A DNA stretch of 64,000 nt from Lycium barbarum. Taxonomy: Eukaryota > Streptophyta > Magnoliopsida > Solanales > Solanaceae. The notes under the pieces are model-generated. The model was not told where the DNA came from and did no database searches. It worked only from the letters and a program-made list of their open reading frames with translations. Position 1 is the first letter of the stretch. Every line of letters begins with the position of its first letter. The position numbers were made by a program, and so were the translations under genes. Below, piece after piece: positions 1 to 12,362 of this stretch. The stretch is taken from positions 31,153,637-31,217,636 of the forward strand of contig NC_083339.1 of assembly GCF_019175385.1 (NCBI RefSeq). Direction: 5' to 3'.

Positions 1-1604
1 ATACCTATTAGGTGATGCTGGAGTATATTTTCGAAGTGAGACACTTTGCGTGGTAATATAGTGTGATTTCAAGTAATATTAATTGGACAGTTTGGGTAAG
101 AGCTTTTGGTTATTAAAGAATTGGGGGAAATTGCGTGAGATTTTGAGTGGCAGTGTAAGATTGGATACCTTTGGAGAATTTATGGGCATATCGAGGTAGT
201 ACTATGAGAGGTTTGATGGTTATATAATTACTATATGAGGCTTCAGGTTTTACGTCGAAACGTTCGGGTTTGTATTTGATCTGCGTATCGAGTAAAGGTA
301 GAGAGATATGAAGATAAAAATTTTAAGTTCTAGTTCTTCAGCACTAAGTTGATAAATGGGATAGGACTTAGCTTGTGGAGTCGAAAGTAATAGACAAGAT
401 TTGTTATGCGTGGTATGGCTGTGATTAGTTTCAAAATTCGGAGTCATTTCTAATGTCTATTGGTGGTATTCGAGAGTTGTGCATTCCTTCAGGGTCAGCG
501 TTGTTCGAGTTAAGCTTAAAGGCTATGATTACGCTTCTAGGTAGATACCTAAGGACTCGAAGCGTTTCAGCTCCGATTTGAGGAATGACAAATTTGCTGA
601 GCCTTGTCAGGGTTTTCTAGTGAATTTGAAGATACTTTCAGTTATTTGGGACAGAATAAGAGTATACAATGAGCCGAGTACAGATTTGAGGAGGAACTAT
701 TGTCCGAGAGGTCGCTATAGTGATCAGTTGTTAGCTCGACGAGATATGCAGTGGTATGGTTCATGTTTTATGCTTAGAAGGTTTAAGAAGATTTGGAACT
801 AGCCAAGTTGGCTATCAATAAGGTCAGTTTTGATGGGATTACGTAGAGACTCAGGTGAATCAAGGATTCATTTCTCGCAAGAGTAAGTTATGGTTTCGGG
901 CTTATGGTGTGTGTTCATGTGTTTCTAAGAAATCGCGGTGCGAGTAACGGCTTTAGAAGATGTGGGAGAAAGAGGTAGCAGAATTAGAGTATTTTATCAG
1001 TTCAGAATGGGCTATGGTTTATGACCATGTTTTCGAGTATTGTGTTGGTTTAGGAAAGTGTTTGTGGGGCCTATTGATCACGTTTAGAGTTGCGGTTTAT
1101 CAATAAGATAATTTTAGTAGAAGCAAATTGTTATTCGAGGATCAGTTGTAAAGAAAAATTGAATGCGGAGATATGCGAACTGGAGCTTGAGCAAAGTTAG
1201 AGAGTTGTGACTGGTAGAGCGAACGATGAGGTCTTAATGTTACACCCAGCAAGGGTGTCTTGCGATTTGGGAAGGAGGGCAAGTGAGCCCGAGATGTATT
1301 GGCTGTTGAGACTACCGTTGTTGGACCCTTGTTCTATGAGTTAGTTTTCCACCAGATCTGTCGAATGTTCATCCGTTTTTCCATGGTTCTGTGTTGGAGA
1401 AGTATCATTATGGTGGTTTCTATATCATTCGTTGGAATTCAGTTTTGTTTGATGAGAATCTTTCTTGTAAGGAGAAGTCCAACATGCGTAGCCGATATCC
1501 CTAGTTGTTCGCTGATTTGGGTACTTCCCCGCTCTTTTCCTTGTACTTCCCTACTCTTTTCCTTTCTTCGCTCGAGGACGAGCGATGGTTTAATTGATAA
1601 CTGA
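1..1604 (+). pseudogene. Decayed 3' end of Ty3/gypsy (Tekay-type) pol, internal region of element C1
   Basis: The last 400 bases read as a broken integrase C-terminus and chromodomain. Around 1240-1300 the sequence gives SKGVLRFGKEGK, then a one-base deletion, then SPRCIG. About 1350-1475 gives PPDLSNVHPFFHGSVLEKYH and IIRWNSVLFDENLSCKEKS, and this runs directly into NMRSRYP, a stop and LFADLGTSP. About 40 residues of the middle of the chromodomain are therefore missing. These motifs match the end of Tekay/Del chromovirus polyproteins. Upstream of about 1190 I recognise no domain; that part is AT/G-rich and full of stops. The hairpin at 1569-1584 and the LTR start at 1605 fix the orientation. 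The 5' part of the element lies before the window. Confidence 0.75.
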
Positions 1605-2099
1605 TGTAACAACCCCTTTGGTCGTTATTGCATTTTCGACCCTTTTGACCCTTTCCCGAGCTTGGTTAGCTCACTTTTGACCCGAGGGGACTGTTAACAC
1701 GCTTCTCGAGGTGTTTAAACATGATTAGGGCGACTTTTGGTGAAAGTTGGGCTTTAAGCAAAAAAGAGTTGACTCAAAGTTGACTTTTGGGCAAACAGAC
1801 CTTTTTCGAAATTCCGTCAATTCCGAAAGGTCCGGATAGTCATTTAGAACATAGGTGAATATATGATTTTGTTCTCAATGCACTCGATTGCATTTTGGGA
1901 CTTGGGCTGAGAAATTGGGATTGAGGTATCGGGTGTTGACTCTGTCAACGAGGCCTTCGTTGGGAATTTCGAGGCCACGAGTGTGTTCGTAGCATGTTTT
2001 TTTTGTGTCTGTGCATATGGCTTATAAGCAGATGGCCTCAGGAGTTAGTCAGAAATTCGGGTTGAGTTGTGAAAATTGGATAGGTTTTCTGGTGTCTAG

Positions 2100-2270
2100 T
2101 GCCCGCTTTGGCGGCACCAGCATTGCGGCAACAGTACTGGTATAGTGGTCACCCTGCCGCTGAAGCGGCCGTGCCATTTAAGCATAACCGCTGTAGCAGT
2201 CAATGACCGCTAGGGCGGCGCCGCTGAAGCGGTCTGAGTGACCGCAGAAGCGTTGATCAGGCAGTGACTA
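2100..2270 (+). repeat. GC-rich palindromic block in C1 LTR
   Basis: Several copies of a CCGCTGAAGCGG-like palindrome and related CCGCT/AGCGG half-sites sit together in otherwise AT-rich LTR. The same position of the C2 LTR carries a related but rearranged GC-rich block (22100-22235). Confidence 0.7.
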
Positions 2271-3390
2271 GGGTATTTAAATGATATAAAACCCCAAGTC
2301 TTTTCATTCATTGTTATTCCGAATGTGGTTCATATTGGGAGCAATTCTAGAGGACTCTTAGAGGAGATTGTTGGTGGAAGTCCTCCTAACCTTCTTGCTA
2401 ATTCATTTTCCTAATCATCTTAGAACCCCTTTTTGTTGTTAGTTCATTAGTAATGGAAGATTAAAAGTGGGTTTTGATGATTTTTTTGTCTAGACTTATT
2501 TGTGATGAAATTGATTTGGTTTATGCTAGATTATGGTGGATCTAAGGTTGTTAATCATATATCTCCCATTATTAGAGTTGAATTCTTGAATCTAAGAGTT
2601 AGGGTTTACACCCAAAATTGGGGGTTTTGCTTGAATTTTGAAATTGAATGAATCTTTGAGTTTATTTAGCAATTAGTTGATGGGTTTTGACCTAGTGTTG
2701 AATTGGGTATTTTACCCCTGAGTTTCATGTTTTGAGCTTGCGGGTCCCGTGTTCCCAAATTCTAGGGTTGGGTTTTAACCTAATTTGAATGATAGCAATA
2801 TAGGTATCGATCTTTATGATTTCTCTCATCTAGCTTTCGAATATGCCTAGTTGGTGTTTTGTTGTTCGGCCATCCAGGTAGGTTATGGCTTACCCTTACT
2901 GAGACTTCGTGTAGCGAAGCATATATTTAGAATATATTGTCGGAGAAAGCATGTAAACCTTTGGGTATAAAGTTGGGTTGGATCTCGTATTATATTGGGC
3001 CCTATTGTGTGATTGGGGCTAGCCACCCCGTTGTGTTGTTATTGAGTTGTCCTATTGTTATGGGCTTGATGCCGCATCCTGATAGTGGAAATTAGAGCCT
3101 ATTGTGATATCATGTTCATGCTATTGTGGTGTCCCACTTGTTGGCATTTGATTTTGAGGATAGTATTCTATATGACTTGTGTAGCCTTTCATGATATTGT
3201 TAACATACCCATGTTTGGTACTTGTGATATTGATTTGATTATTCATGTTGACTCATACATCGCACGCATTCACATGAGAGTGATGTGAGTAGTTCGATAT
3301 CCGATGGTTGTCCCGGAATCGTGGTGTTACACCCCGTGAATTTCCACACTGTGTCATAAAGTAAACTAACGTAAGCTCGGAGAGGTCATG

Positions 3391-6300
3391 TGTCACGACC
3401 CAACCCCGTGGGCCGCGACTGGTATCCTAACTGGATACCCAAACGTACCTACCTGACAGAAACGGCATACCAGACAGATAATTCACACTAGCTGTATACA
3501 GACTTAAGCCAATACAAATGCAGCGCGCGCTATAACATACACATACCCGAACATGCTGAAATTTCATATAGGCCGATGAGGCTAACGTAACAGACAGAGT
3601 CACAAAATCGTACGTACCTACCCGAATCGTAGCAACCCGTAACCCACATACATATCTACAGGCCTCTAACAGACATACAGAATCATATGACGGGACAGGG
3701 CCCCGCCGTACCCAGAATTACCATACGTACAGAATATACAAATGTCAGAAGATATATATACCAAAAGTACACGCTCCGGATCAAAGGAGCTCTCCAAAAT
3801 AGCAGAATCTGCGCCCTTGACTGGCGGCGTATCATCGGGTGCGTCTGTACCTGCGGGCATGTAACGCAGCCCCCGAAGAACCGGGGGTCAGTACGAAAAA
3901 TGTACCGAGTATGTAAAACAAAAATAAAACAAGTATAATCATAGTCTGAACCAGAAGTACAGAAATATAGCGGACAAAATCATGATCCAGAATCTGAAAC
4001 AGATATACAGAGTTTAGCTGGCAGAATCATCATACGAATCAGGGGCACAGAGTATGGCTGGCATAGTCGTAATCAGAGCCAGAGATACAGAAGTGTAGCG
4101 GACAGAACCATAATCCAATCGGACAGACAGAAGTGTACCGGACAGATTCATAACCCAATCGGACACACAGAATCATGCATGCAGAGTCATACAGAGTCAT
4201 ATGCTTATACAGATGCAGATAGCATATACATACATACATATATCAGATCTCGGCCCTCTCATGAGGGACGCGGTAACAGAACCCGGCCCTCTTAGTATGG
4301 GACGCGATGGACAGACAGAATCAGATCATATGCCATCCTGGCCGCCATCCCCATACACAAATCATAATATCATATAGATATAAACAGATCCCGGCCCGCA
4401 CACCGAGGGACGCGGTGAACAATGCAGAGGAATATGCACGATAATAGAACCTGGCCCGGGACGCAGTGAAGGAAGCATTGAGACATCCACGAACAGATTA
4501 ATGAGAAACCACATATATACAGATCATTATACAGACTCAATCAAACTGAAGTATGCCAAACGGCGAGTCAAATCAGAGTATTCGGATAGTGTTCATAATA
4601 CGCGCCTATATCCTACTTGGGAAGGCACGACAGATTATTACCGGAATCAGATTTCCAGATGTCAAAACCATTTTGTAAGATTTATATAAAAAGTAGTCAT
4701 ATCATGATCAGAATAATAGTCCAGATGTTGCCTGTGAGAAACGGACAGAAATAAGGCAATTTAGGTTATACAAAAAGTGTCGGGGCCTTGTGGGCCCACC
4801 TCGGACCAACTTGAGGCGACATACGTAAACTACTGATAATAGACCTTATGAGGTCATCCATAGTCATTTGGAAGCATTCCGACTCCGTTTGGGACAATTG
4901 CATACAAAAGTTCACTTTAGAGACAAGTTATAAGAAAAGTGATTCAATCTTACTGAAGGAATTGGAGCGGATTTCCATCTCGAATTCCGAGGAACGGAGT
5001 CGTATTTAAGGCTCGCGGCCGAGCCTATTATGTTCAGAACATGCCTAAGAATGAAGGGGTAGGCTTTACATACCTCAATTGCGCCTTATGCTCGCTTAGC
5101 TTCACTTCCAATTTCGTCCAGAATCTACAAATGGTCATGTTTACCAATTGTCAAATTCAAGCCTTTAAGAATCCAAATTTTATTACATACTTGCCTACCG
5201 AAATTTCGGCAGCATTTCCCCTATATATATAACATCCCCGAGACTTAGCTCGGCTTTAATATATCAACACAGCACCCAACAACAACATCAATAACAACAA
5301 CAAGTATTATAAAATACACAATATGGCATAACTAGCCATCTTTCCAACACAACACAACGTCTTTCATTCCGACCTTACACTTCCAAACCAATCTTACCAT
5401 TTTCATATTCATCACTCATCAAGATCATTACAACATAATTCGGAGGCATATCATATCGTTTTCACCAAATATTCATAAGGTATACACAATATACAAGCCT
5501 CCTACCAAAGTCATATTTCACCCACAACTTCTAATCTTTTAGCAAACATATTCATGACATATTTCTATCTTCCAACTTCATCAATGATAATCATAATTTG
5601 CATCTTCCTACTTTCATTTCCACATTTACATAAGTGACAATAAACTTGCATGTTTTCCTACAACAACTTAACAACCAATTTTTTCATAACAACAAGAACC
5701 ATTATTCTTCCATTCATTTCACAATAACACAATTAACATACTAATGGAATTAAATTCGCATTCCATCATCAACATGATACCACACGGCCACACACTATAA
5801 TTTCCAACTTCCACTAATTCATTCAACTTTCACTTCCAATACAATTTCTACCATAACCATAACTAGATTACCACATAAAATCCAATTCATATCACCTACA
5901 CCTTAACACACACTCACGGCCACACATGTTCACACACATAGCATACAAGTTTCATATTCTTTACTCAATTCCACACACTACAACATGCATACACCTCCCA
6001 TAACATGATAAAGACATGAAATCCTTACCTTTCCTTCAAGTTCTTCACTTGCCACCAAAGCTACTTTCTTGCCAAAATAATTATGTCACTTTGTAGAGGA
6101 TCTTGCACTTAGTAATAATCCCACAAGAAATGGATTTTTGAACCAAAGGATTTGGCTCCAAGAATTTTTCTTTCCTTTTCTTTTCTCTCTTTCTCTAGCT
6201 GTGAGCTCTCTCTTTTTTTTGCTCTCAAGTTCTTTTGATTTCTTGAACCTTCTACATGATAAGATGACTTATATAATTGATTACACAATAAAATAATTTA

Positions 6301-6571
6301 TGGGTTTGGACCCATCTATGGCCGGTTGGGCCTCTTGGATTTGGGCCTCACTTTCTTATTATTTTGTGAGCCCAAATTGTTGGCTAAATTTTATAATTCA
6401 TGAAGCAAGTTTCCAAAATTCCAATTTTGCCCTTGGCCTCCTTTCGTAATTCCACACCAACGTATTCATAGCCGACACATTCATACCAAGTAAGGTCCAA
6501 ATATGACCTCATTCATTACAAGTCAAGTTATCTCGAATTTTTTTGAATATGCAAAAATGCCGGATGTAACA
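3391..6571 (-). mobile_element. Solo LTR of family B, reverse orientation
   Basis: Begins TGTCACGACCCAACCCCG and ends ATGCCGGATGTAACA, the reverse complement of the two ends of LTR B (55062-58383). Perfect 5-bp duplications TCATG flank it (3386-3390 and 6572-6576). The length is 3181 bp against 3322 bp for the B 5' LTR. It interrupts solo LTR F only 66 bases from its start. It contains the degenerate 40-bp array (about 3940-4190 here) and the LTR hairpin (3689-3707) of the B family. Confidence 0.93.
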
Positions 6572-7035
6572 TCATGGAACCTTTATAAGGTTAAGGAATA
6601 CTTTTAACAAGTGTTAAGCAAGTGTCTAAAGGTTCCGGGATCAAGCAACCCGAAGAAAACAAGTTTGTCGAAAATTTGGAAAACAAGGTTGGCAGAATTT
6701 TGGGTCAAATTTGGAGGGGTATATCTCTGGGTATATCATGAGTTTTAAGGTGTTTCAAAATCCTAAAATGAAGTTCGTCGAATCTAGTTTCCAACGCAAC
6801 AAACCGTTTGTCAATATGACATCGGAGTAGGGAGTTATGGGAGTTTTAAACGGACTGGTAGAAGCCTGCGAATCTATGCGAATTTTCTAGAAACTTACTT
6901 AAGGCCCACTAATTCGGCCCAATAGAGCCTAACCCAACCCACATACCTATAAATACCCCTCTAACTCATCATTTTTCATCATTTTCACCATTTTCTCATC
7001 CCCACACTTCTAAAGAGTTCTTGAGAATTCTTGAG

Positions 7036-7115
7036 GGTTCCATAACCTTCCATAGTCTTTCATAACCTTCCATAGTCTTCCATAACCTTCCATAATCTTC
7101 CATAACCTTCCAAAC
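7036..7115 (+). repeat. Short tandem repeat CCATAACCTTCCATAGTCTT
   Basis: About seven imperfect 12-bp half-units alternate CCATAACCTT with CCATAGTCTT in the F LTR. It appears to be a simple slippage array. Confidence 0.75.
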
Positions 7116-8379
7116 CTTTCCACATCATCTAGAAAGAAGATCAACATCAAAACCCCAAAGATAATTGATGGAAGGTGATTGTTCTTGTTGCTCTTTATGG
7201 TGGTGATGAACTTGATCTTGGAAAGAGTTTAATAAAGTGAAGTTCTTCTACTATAAGGTATGTTCTTCCTATTATTTACACGATTGAGTTGACATAAAGG
7301 TTTAGCAAGTCTTAGGGAGGAAAGAATCATAGAAGAAAAATCATAAAGTGTTGAATTGGAGTTGATGGCCATGGGGTGAATTTGAAAGAGAATTTTGGAT
7401 TAATTTGAGATTGAATTGAGTATAACTCTTGAGTATGATATTACGGATTTTAATGGTTTAAAGTAAAGTAAAACATGGCATAAAGGTCGTAGATAGATAT
7501 ATTGGTGTTGCTGGCTTATGGACAAATTTTCGAAGGAAGTTTCGGACGGATTTGTGTATGTTTGTCATGTAGTATCTTGATTACATTATGGTTGATGTTG
7601 TTAATGATGTTTGGGAGCTGTTTTGGAATTTGGAGCAAGTAGATAATATAGGGGAAATGTTGTCCGATTTTCATTGGCTCATTTATTAGTCTAGCTTGAT
7701 ATTGTGAGAGTTTCAATGGATTGACCTTGGTATGAATTATCTTGAATGTAGATTTACGAGCTCGGGAGGATAGGCGTTGAGTATTTAAGGAGACGACGAG
7801 GTATATTAAGGCTATCCTTTCTTTCATTTTGGCATGATCCTAGGATATGAACGAACAAACGAGTAAGTGAGCTTCCATATTACTCTACTCTTAGAAGCAC
7901 TAGGAGTACTTCAGTCTTTGATGTTCCTGTAGCCCTTTTATGATTGTTCCTTAACTTTCTAAGTCCCGAAGGGGCATCCATAGGCCGTATGTTTCCATAA
8001 TGGTGTCTAAATCCCGAAGGGGACATTCATGAGGTTTCTTTATTCATATGAATTTCATATTTGATTTTTAAGTCTCGAAGGAGACAAATAAGAAGGGGAA
8101 GAAGTTCTCATTATGAAAAAGGGGAAGAAGTTCCCGTTTTGAACTAAAGGTTGCTCGGAAGGGAGTTTTTGATGTGTTGCAAAGATTATCATTCATTTGC
8201 ATAGTTATATACATGCTTAACATCATTTCATAGGAAAGGGGGAAAGGGAAAGAGGGCTAAGGCATTATATACACAAACCACCTGATCAGTTGGTATACGA
8301 TGATTATGATGCTCGAAGGGGCCATTATGATATGATATCCGAAGGGGCTACGAGCAAGGCGAAGTGGGCGAAGGCATGT

Positions 8380-8382
<3 letters not shown>

Positions 8383-8410
<28 letters not shown>

Positions 8411-8411
8411 T
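8383..8411 (+). repeat. TA/CA microsatellite in LTR F
   Basis: A run of TA dinucleotides passes directly into CA dinucleotides. Confidence 0.9.
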
Positions 8412-9912
8412 AATGATGCATTAAAAGGTCATATTCACGTACATGATTCGCAGTGTTGGTTATAGGTACAGATTGAGTCTGTTGCCCCTTTATCATTCGA
8501 ATTGAGATATAATGTTTCAGTTCTTCCTTACATACTCGGTACATTATCCGTACTGACTCCCCTATTCTTCGGAGGGGAGGGGGGGCTGTGTTCATGCCCA
8601 CAGGTACAGATAGACAGGCAGACGGTCCCGCTCAGTAGGACTTCCCCTCAGCTGTTGTTGGTGCGCTCCACTTAATCCGGAGTTGTGGCCCATTTTGGTA
8701 TGCTACTTTGAGAAGTATATGTATGTATATTATATATGGGCATAGCTGGCCCTGTCCCGTCCTTTCTACAGCTTTCTGTTCCACTAGAGGTCTGTAGACA
8801 GTGGTATGTAGTGGGTACGCGCTGAAGCATTGTCGATTTTCATTCTTTTGTTGTACAGCATATATAGTAGCCTAGTCTGCTTGTACCATTACTTCAGTAT
8901 TTTGTATATATATATGCACAGTTGGTTATAATTTAGATGTGGTCCATCCTATTGTTATGTGCTAGTCGAGCAAGTGTAGGGGTGCCTGGTCATTAGGGGT
9001 CAGGCACTCGTCATGACTCATCGGCTTGGGTCGTGACACGTGGATTGTGTGCAAGTGATGTGAGTAGTCCGATGTCTGATGGTTGTCCCGAAATCGTGGA
9101 TTGTGTGATGTGAAAGTTCGATGTCCGATGATTATCCCGGAATCATGGATGAGTGAGTACATGGACTTCGCGAGTCCCCTATGGGTTGTGCTACCGGGAC
9201 GTCAATACTTCCGTCTGGAGTACATATCTACATAGCATTGCATTTCATTGGCATTCTCACATCATTTCCTTGCATTTGATTTTGGCTTATATTGTGATAA
9301 TCTGGTGATTTACTTATGTTGTTGATTTCGGATTGGATATATTGAGACTTGGTACACTTGGGTTTAGATGCTTCAACCTAGGTGATGACGGATACTTAGT
9401 TCTAGTTTGTGTTTGACTTATACTTGTTGATTTATCTGTCTATCCTGCTTTATTTTCTGAATTATGTTAACTATACTTAGTCGGCCGATGACACTGACCA
9501 GTACTGTGGTTTTGTACTGACCTGCACTTGCTGCATTCTTTTATGAATGTAGAGTTCCAAATTGGATCAGCTTCCGTGTCCCGTGGCTGATAGTCGCTAT
9601 CAGTACAGCTTTGAGTTTCCAGGGTGAGCACGAGATGTTCGCTGCCTTGAAGACTCCTCTTATTTATGTCTTACTTTTCCATTGTGAGACATACACAGAT
9701 TTGATGTATTATTAAATTACAGACTTGTATACTTTCATTTAGAAGCTATTGTATGGATTAGACCAGACCCTAGGTGTATTTCTTATTTCCGCACTTTCTT
9801 CTATATTATTATCGTAAGACTTACGTGAATTATTATCTTCCACTTAATTGATTTACTTATTTCTACCTTTATTATCGTTGGGTTGAGGGTTCGCTTACCG
9901 AGGTAGGAAAGG

Positions 9913-12362
9913 TGTCACACCCCGATCTCATCAGGGCATGATGGGCAAGTAGCTCTTACTTAGAGCTGAGCAAACCCTCTGGCATTCACATAATGAAACT
10001 AGACATATAGAAAACTTTTAGAAATAAAATAAAGTACTTTTTGTGAAACCATAGAAATTTGCGAACGATACTCAATTAATCAAAAACCGAGTAAGTCAAA
10101 CAGACATATCGGCCTACATGGTCGCTTTACTCAACACATGACATCTCAACATACTAACCACAGGACACTGTCTTTAAAGTCTCTAAGAGTAAACACTTGA
10201 ATCATATGAATCGGGACAGGGCCCCGACATACCCGTACACACACATGATAACCACAATGACTCGGCACTGCTCCCGGAAGAAAATGGAGTTTGTCAATCC
10301 CAGCTGATAGCGAACCATCCTGGCTGAATACTTCTACCTACAAAACAATCTGTGATTGTGTGGCATGAACACAGCGCCCCCAGGCAAAGGGACGTCAGTA
10401 CGAACAATGTACCGAGTATGTAAGGCAACAGTAATCATAAAGAATGAGATATAGGCCATAATGAAACTATGAGAAACAAACTGTAATATGAATAGCCCCG
10501 AAGGAAGAGAATAACAATGTAAATATCCCAAAAGGCAATGACTAGAATTCATTGGAGTCATAATGCAAGTGAGACTCATAAAATTATTTCTGAACTCCTT
10601 GAATAACCTGGAAGCACCCTCAAATGTCACTATGGATTATATCAAAATAGGACTTCAGAAATCATAGACACGTATCAGGACATAATGAAATAGCATCTGG
10701 AAATCAAGAACATTAGCCATTCTAGTATCTCTAAGAATAGGAGCTTCTTTGGAGTTTATACGTTCGTCGTTTGTTTGTTTCATATAGACCATGCCAAAAA
10801 AAGAAAGAAGGGATAGCCTTAACATACCTTACGTCGTCCGAGGAACTCAAATTAATCACGAACTTTCCACAATTAGTATGCCAAACCTATAATCATTGGA
10901 ATACGTACACAACTTTAGAGGGCTTTCGTATATCGCGTATATGAATTGATAACTATGACTCTAAAACGAAACGGGCCGCATCTCCCTTATATCGCTAGTA
11001 CATCCCAATTCTACCTATCATCCCCACAGCCCAACAACAATGTAAATCTCAGCAATACAACAGGTATATATATTCATAACAACTTCATAATACATTCTAA
11101 GGAGCGACAAGCTCGAATACGATTATCAAACGCACTTTGCTCGAATACGATTATCAAACGCACTTCTCCAATTTTTTACTTCCTTCAAAATACATATCAA
11201 TGACAATCACAACAATATACTTAATTTACTCCAACAATCAATCAAATATATATGCTTAAAATCAATCCCTTAAACTTATCTCTATTTCTAACGGAATTTC
11301 GACAACATTTCCTTTATAAACTGGACAAACCCGAAAATCCAATTCAGCTAAATTATCAGCAACAACGTCAAACAACAATATCGACAATCAATATACATCA
11401 TAACTCATATATTTCCATCCATTTAACTACACTGAAACAGCCCCACCTTCATAAACCTCCCAAAAATGCCAAACAAGCGTTTAACATTATTTCCTCCGTT
11501 TTAATCTGTTAAAACTCTAAATAAACACTTTAATAACATAAGAGGAACCTTATACATACCTTAGCATCAGATAAATCACGAAATATCATCCCCCAAGCTC
11601 AATAATTAGCTTAAAACGATGACGACAACTCGTACTACACTTTATCCTTCACGAGCCTGGGGATTCTGGGCCTCGAACTTGATCGAACCCTTGCTTTATC
11701 TCTCTAAAATCCCCTCACTCTCTCTATACCATGTTCTCGACTTTTTGGTATGAAATGAGGATGATAAGGGTTAAAACCTCCCTTAAATAGCAAGGGAAGT
11801 GGGCCTGACCCGACTTGGAGTCGGGTTGGGCCGAGCCCACTGCCCAGCTTGACCTTTCTATCGTAAAACGTCCATAACATTTTATCCCTATGTCGTGTGA
11901 AGGCCCACGACCTATGGTTGGAAATAGAATATAATTATCTACAACTTTTATATTTGTGGTTTTTCCAAATTCCCAAATAATGATGGGGTTATGGCCTCCC
12001 GAAATCAGATCACCCGAAAACGTAACTTAAAAACATCTTTTTGGAGGGCTTACACTTGGATTTGGCTCAAGGGTCCTTCTTGAGTTGTGTTTAAATTCAC
12101 ATATATTGTCCATATAACTTATCATATGTCCTTTATAAAAATCCCATCATGTGGGCCCCACCTCAGCTTACGGTTACGAGGGCTATATATCTTTTAACGT
12201 ATCATTCCAATCATATTGTACGAATTCCAAATATCATACTCATGCTATCCTCATGATACTACAGTAGAATTTCATTCTTTATACTTGTAATATTTGCTCC
12301 TCCTTGAGCTCACATTAAGCTGTCCGTAGCCTTAGTAACACGAAATTTTCTAGGGTGTAACC
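9913..12362 (-). repeat. Element E 3' LTR (left copy)
   Basis: 2450 bp. Relative to the right copy it lacks about 250 bp at around 10551. The missing block is bounded in the right copy by ACTAGA repeats (about 15641 and 15897). The final A of the expected TGTAACA end reads C here. It carries the conserved R-like block at 10394-10423 and the hairpin TCGGG/CCCGA at 10211-10227. Confidence 0.88.

Larger units (their letters stand above)
3325..9038 (+). mobile_element. Solo LTR, family F, split by a B-family solo LTR
   Basis: Starts TGTTACACCCCG, ends TTGGGTCGTGACA, and is flanked by identical 5-bp duplications CGTGG (3320-3324 and 9039-9043). There is no internal region, PBS or PPT, so this is a solo LTR left by LTR-LTR recombination. 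Subtracting the nested insertion leaves about 2.53 kb. The last kilobase (about 8520-9038) is clearly related to LTR D and shares the conserved TTACATACTCGGTACATTA block at 8528-8559. It also has short CCATAACCTTCC-type repeats (7036-7115) and a TA/CA microsatellite (8383-8411). Confidence 0.9.
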